The position numbers were made by a program, and so were the translations under genes. From assembly GCA_003566995.1 (NCBI GenBank), contig PXBG01000044.1, positions 1-64,000 on the forward strand: a stretch of DNA of 64,000 bases, read 5' to 3'. This stretch comes from Syntrophobacteraceae bacterium (GTDB lineage: Bacteria > Desulfobacterota > Syntrophobacteria > Syntrophobacterales > Syntrophobacteraceae). Below, piece by piece: positions 63,097 to 64,000 of this stretch (the stretch's first letter is position 1; every line of letters begins with the position of its first letter). Under the pieces are notes generated by a model. It did not search any database. It saw nothing but the letters and a program-made list of their open reading frames with translations, and was not told where the DNA came from.

Positions 63097-63906
63097 TCAG
63101 GCAAAATGGTTCACAGCATTGCGAAAAAGAACCATTCCCGGGCCTTCATGGGGAAGTTTTTTCCCCTCGCGCCCGAGTTTTTCTCTCCAGTACGTCCATT
63201 CGGGATGGTGGGTACCATGAACAAAAGCTTCAGGATGGGGCATCAAACCGGCCACGCGGCCTGTTGGATCACAAATTCCTGCTATGTCCTTCAGGGAGCC
63301 ATTGGGATTGAAGGGAAACTCCCCTTGTGCAGGAGTCTCATCAGGTCCTGCGTAGGTGAAAATGACCTGGTTTCCCCCTTGCAACCGCCTCAGAATTTCA
63401 GGTTCGGCAAAAAACTTTCCCTCCCCGTGCCGAATGGGCATTTCCATGGCCTCCAAACCCCGGGTGAACACACAGGGGCTTGAAACGTTGGGAAGAACTT
63501 TCACCCACTGGTTCCGGAACTGTCCGCAATCGTTTCCTATGAGAGCGACTTCACGTTTGAAGCTTCCCGTGTCAAAGCCCGGAAGAACACCCAGGTTCAC
63601 CAGGACCTGAAAACCATTGCAAATGCCAAGCACCAATCCGCCTTTCTCGATGAAGGCCAGCAGGTCCCCCTGCAACCGGTGTTTGATTCTCATGGCCATG
63701 ATCACACCGGCACCATGCTCATCAGCCCAGGAAAATCCTCCTCCCACAACAAATATCTGGTAATGATGAAGTTTTATTGTCCCTTCACTGAGGCCGTTCA
63801 GGTGAACCCTATCCACTTGAGCTCCCGCCACTTGCAGGGCGTGAGCTGTTTCCCAGTCGCAGTTCAAGCCAAACCCCGTTAAAACGAGAGCACGCACTGC
63901 ACTCAT
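63097..63906 (-). CDS. purQ: Phosphoribosylformylglycinamidine synthase, glutaminase subunit
   Basis: This class I glutamine amidotransferase supplies ammonia to PurL in the fourth purine step. ALVLTGFGLNCDWETAHAL starts the domain. The nucleophile is in VLGICNGFQVLVNLG (Cys near residue 90), and the His-Glu pair is in GLMPHPEAFV. The length of 269 residues is that of a stand-alone PurQ. The ATG at 63906 has AGGAG and overlaps in ATGA with the stop of purL, so they are coupled. PurS, needed with this split form, is not visible. Confidence 0.93.
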   Translation of the reverse strand: MSAVRALVLTGFGLNCDWETAHALQVAGAQVDRVHLNGLSEGTIKLHHYQIFVVGGGFSWADEHGAGVIMAMRIKHRLQGDLLAFIEKGGLVLGICNGFQVLVNLGVLPGFDTGSFKREVALIGNDCGQFRNQWVKVLPNVSSPCVFTRGLEAMEMPIRHGEGKFFAEPEILRRLQGGNQVIFTYAGPDETPAQGEFPFNPNGSLKDIAGICDPTGRVAGLMPHPEAFVHGTHHPEWTYWREKLGREGKKLPHEGPGMVLFRNAVNHFA

Positions 63907-64000
63907 TGCTGACTCCTGAAGCTCGGTTGAGGACCTTTTTCCCATGAACATTTAAGCTCCACCACGGGTTCATCCAGGAGCAAGGTTCCCTCTTGTCCCA
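63903..64000 (-). CDS. purL: Phosphoribosylformylglycinamidine synthase, large subunit, 3' end
   Basis: Only the last 31 codons lie in the window. The peptide has the pattern of the PurL C-terminus (LLLDEPVVELKCSWEKGPQP), where relatives have a leucine-rich strand followed by a Trp-Glu helix. The stop overlaps the purQ start by four bases, which is the usual operon arrangement. The call rests mainly on this coupling and a short match. Confidence 0.6.
   Translation of the reverse strand, partial: GQEGTLLLDEPVVELKCSWEKGPQPSFRSQQ

Overview
The window looks like chromosomal core DNA of an anaerobic, Gram-negative bacterium, most likely a member of Desulfobacterota (the former Deltaproteobacteria, Syntrophobacterales-like). 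This is inferred from gene content, not from a marker gene. Supporting genes are an indolepyruvate:ferredoxin oxidoreductase pair, a stand-alone ferredoxin-thioredoxin reductase beta subunit, an AmmeMemoRadiSam-type radical SAM enzyme, a TIGR02757 protein and an Mrp/Mbh-type cation antiporter operon, next to a full set of lipopolysaccharide genes (two heptosyltransferases, MsbA, LpxK, O-antigen ligase). No rRNA, CRISPR array, phage or transposon was recognised.

Layout. 1-5.3 kb: the 5' end of an HD-domain gene (minus), an unknown 172-residue gene, iorAB, and panE (minus). 5.3-8.7 kb: PAP2 phosphatase, an ArnT-like membrane glycosyltransferase and a DPM-like family 2 glycosyltransferase, which fit lipid A or polyprenyl-phosphate sugar modification. 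9.4-19.3 kb: an orphan LivK-type binding protein, then waaF-msbA-waaC-waaL-waaE, met tail to tail by a WbaP-like initiating transferase and a family 4 glycosyltransferase on the minus strand. The 3' half of waaL is sharply AT-rich and looks like a recombined segment. 19.9-26.2 kb: panC, panD, a DUF502 membrane protein, metK-ahcY (activated methyl cycle) and an MltA lipoprotein. 26.3-29.6 kb: an unknown helical protein, a helicase-like protein whose catalytic motifs are eroded, and an ATP-grasp-like protein that also lacks clear catalytic motifs. 29.7-39.7 kb: M16 peptidase, radical SAM protein, Cys-rich MerR regulator, ilvD, methyltransferase, AmmeMemoRadiSam-type radical SAM enzyme, universal stress protein and YkgJ-like Cys-cluster protein. 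39.9-42.5 kb: a minus-strand thiol-redox group (trxB, TIGR02757, glutaredoxin-like, FTR beta). 42.9-44.1 kb: lpxK.

44.7-52.4 kb holds an eleven-gene operon of Mrp/Mbh antiporter subunits in the order E-F-G-MbhD-MbhE-B-C-D, followed by a second D-like subunit, a small membrane protein and a third, longer antiporter-like subunit. There is no hydrogenase module. It ends at a strong bidirectional terminator shared with a convergent cold-shock gene. 53-56.4 kb: PHP phosphoesterase, cardiolipin synthase and a PagL-like lipid A deacylase. 56.7-56.9 kb: tRNA-Glu(CTC) and tRNA-Gln(CTG) with a good promoter and terminator. 57.2-61.5 kb: a RelA/SpoT protein with intact hydrolase motifs but a degraded synthetase, a small helical protein and a DegP-type protease. 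61.6-64 kb: an HNH protein, a 50-residue Cys-rich protein, and purL(3' end)-purQ-purN on the minus strand.

How the genes fit together: envelope building (LPS core, O-antigen, lipid A, cardiolipin, peptidoglycan turnover, periplasmic proteolysis), pantothenate and branched-chain amino acid synthesis, methyl-group recycling, thiol redox and ion-gradient energetics. The most unusual item is the degenerate helicase with its neighbouring ATP-grasp-like gene. The hydrogenase-free Mbh-like antiporter operon and the mosaic waaL come next.
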